Source: Nitrosospira sp. (GTDB lineage Bacteria; Pseudomonadota; Gammaproteobacteria; Burkholderiales; Nitrosomonadaceae). Taken from it: 5,101 nt of DNA. The number at the start of each line of letters is the position of its first letter. Position 1 is the stretch's first letter. Shown piece by piece: positions 5,094 through 5,101 of the stretch. The position numbers and the translations under genes are program-made. The notes below the pieces were generated by a model, which searched no databases, was not told the DNA's origin, and saw nothing but the letters and a program-made list of their open reading frames with translations. The DNA lies in contig JAKDLC010000179.1 of assembly GCA_030453055.1 (NCBI GenBank), positions 1-5,101 on the forward strand, read 5' to 3'.

Positions 5094-5101
5094 CACGCAT
5101 T

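Overview
The window looks like chromosomal DNA of a GC-rich proteobacterium. The Lon protein aligns closely from memory with E. coli Lon, and the small genes to its left have a betaproteobacterial (possibly ammonia-oxidiser-like) flavour. The taxonomic guess is inference; no rRNA or other marker is present.

Left block (1-1240, minus strand): three small genes. Reading in the direction of transcription they are an unrecognised small membrane protein (1240-926), a single-domain cupin that starts at TTG (883-524), and a short exported histidine-rich protein resembling CzcI-type metal-resistance accessory proteins (449-63). A promoter-like site sits just in front of the last gene. The membrane protein and cupin are 42 bases apart and may be co-transcribed.

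Centre (1241-3910): a divergent control region, then a complete ATP-dependent protease gene, lon (792 aa). It has intact Walker A, Walker B and sensor residues and a Ser-Lys catalytic dyad. Each of the two divergent promoters has a perfect inverted repeat lying over or around its -10 element. No clpX, clpP or hupB lies beside lon, so it may be a stand-alone or second copy.

Junction (3907-4070): a 156-bp element with 15-bp imperfect terminal inverted repeats and a near 4-bp target duplication (CTAG/CTAA) sits exactly at the lon stop codon. It looks like a MITE, meaning a non-autonomous insertion-sequence derivative. The duplicated target supplies the stop codon.

Right block (4071-5101): visibly AT-richer DNA. 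It holds an orphan 71-aa helical protein gene with a very good sigma70-type promoter and Shine-Dalgarno site. Convergent to it is a two-gene minus-strand unit: a VapC-like PIN-domain nuclease and a 49-aa lysine-rich protein read in another frame, which overlaps the end of the PIN gene by 50 bases. The stop codon of the 49-aa gene lies in the loop of a strong, probably bidirectional terminator, so one hairpin closes both convergent units. A TGATG junction at the right edge suggests that another gene, plausibly the antitoxin, precedes the PIN gene just outside the window. This block looks like a small acquired toxin-antitoxin-type module, and it contains the most interesting material in the window.
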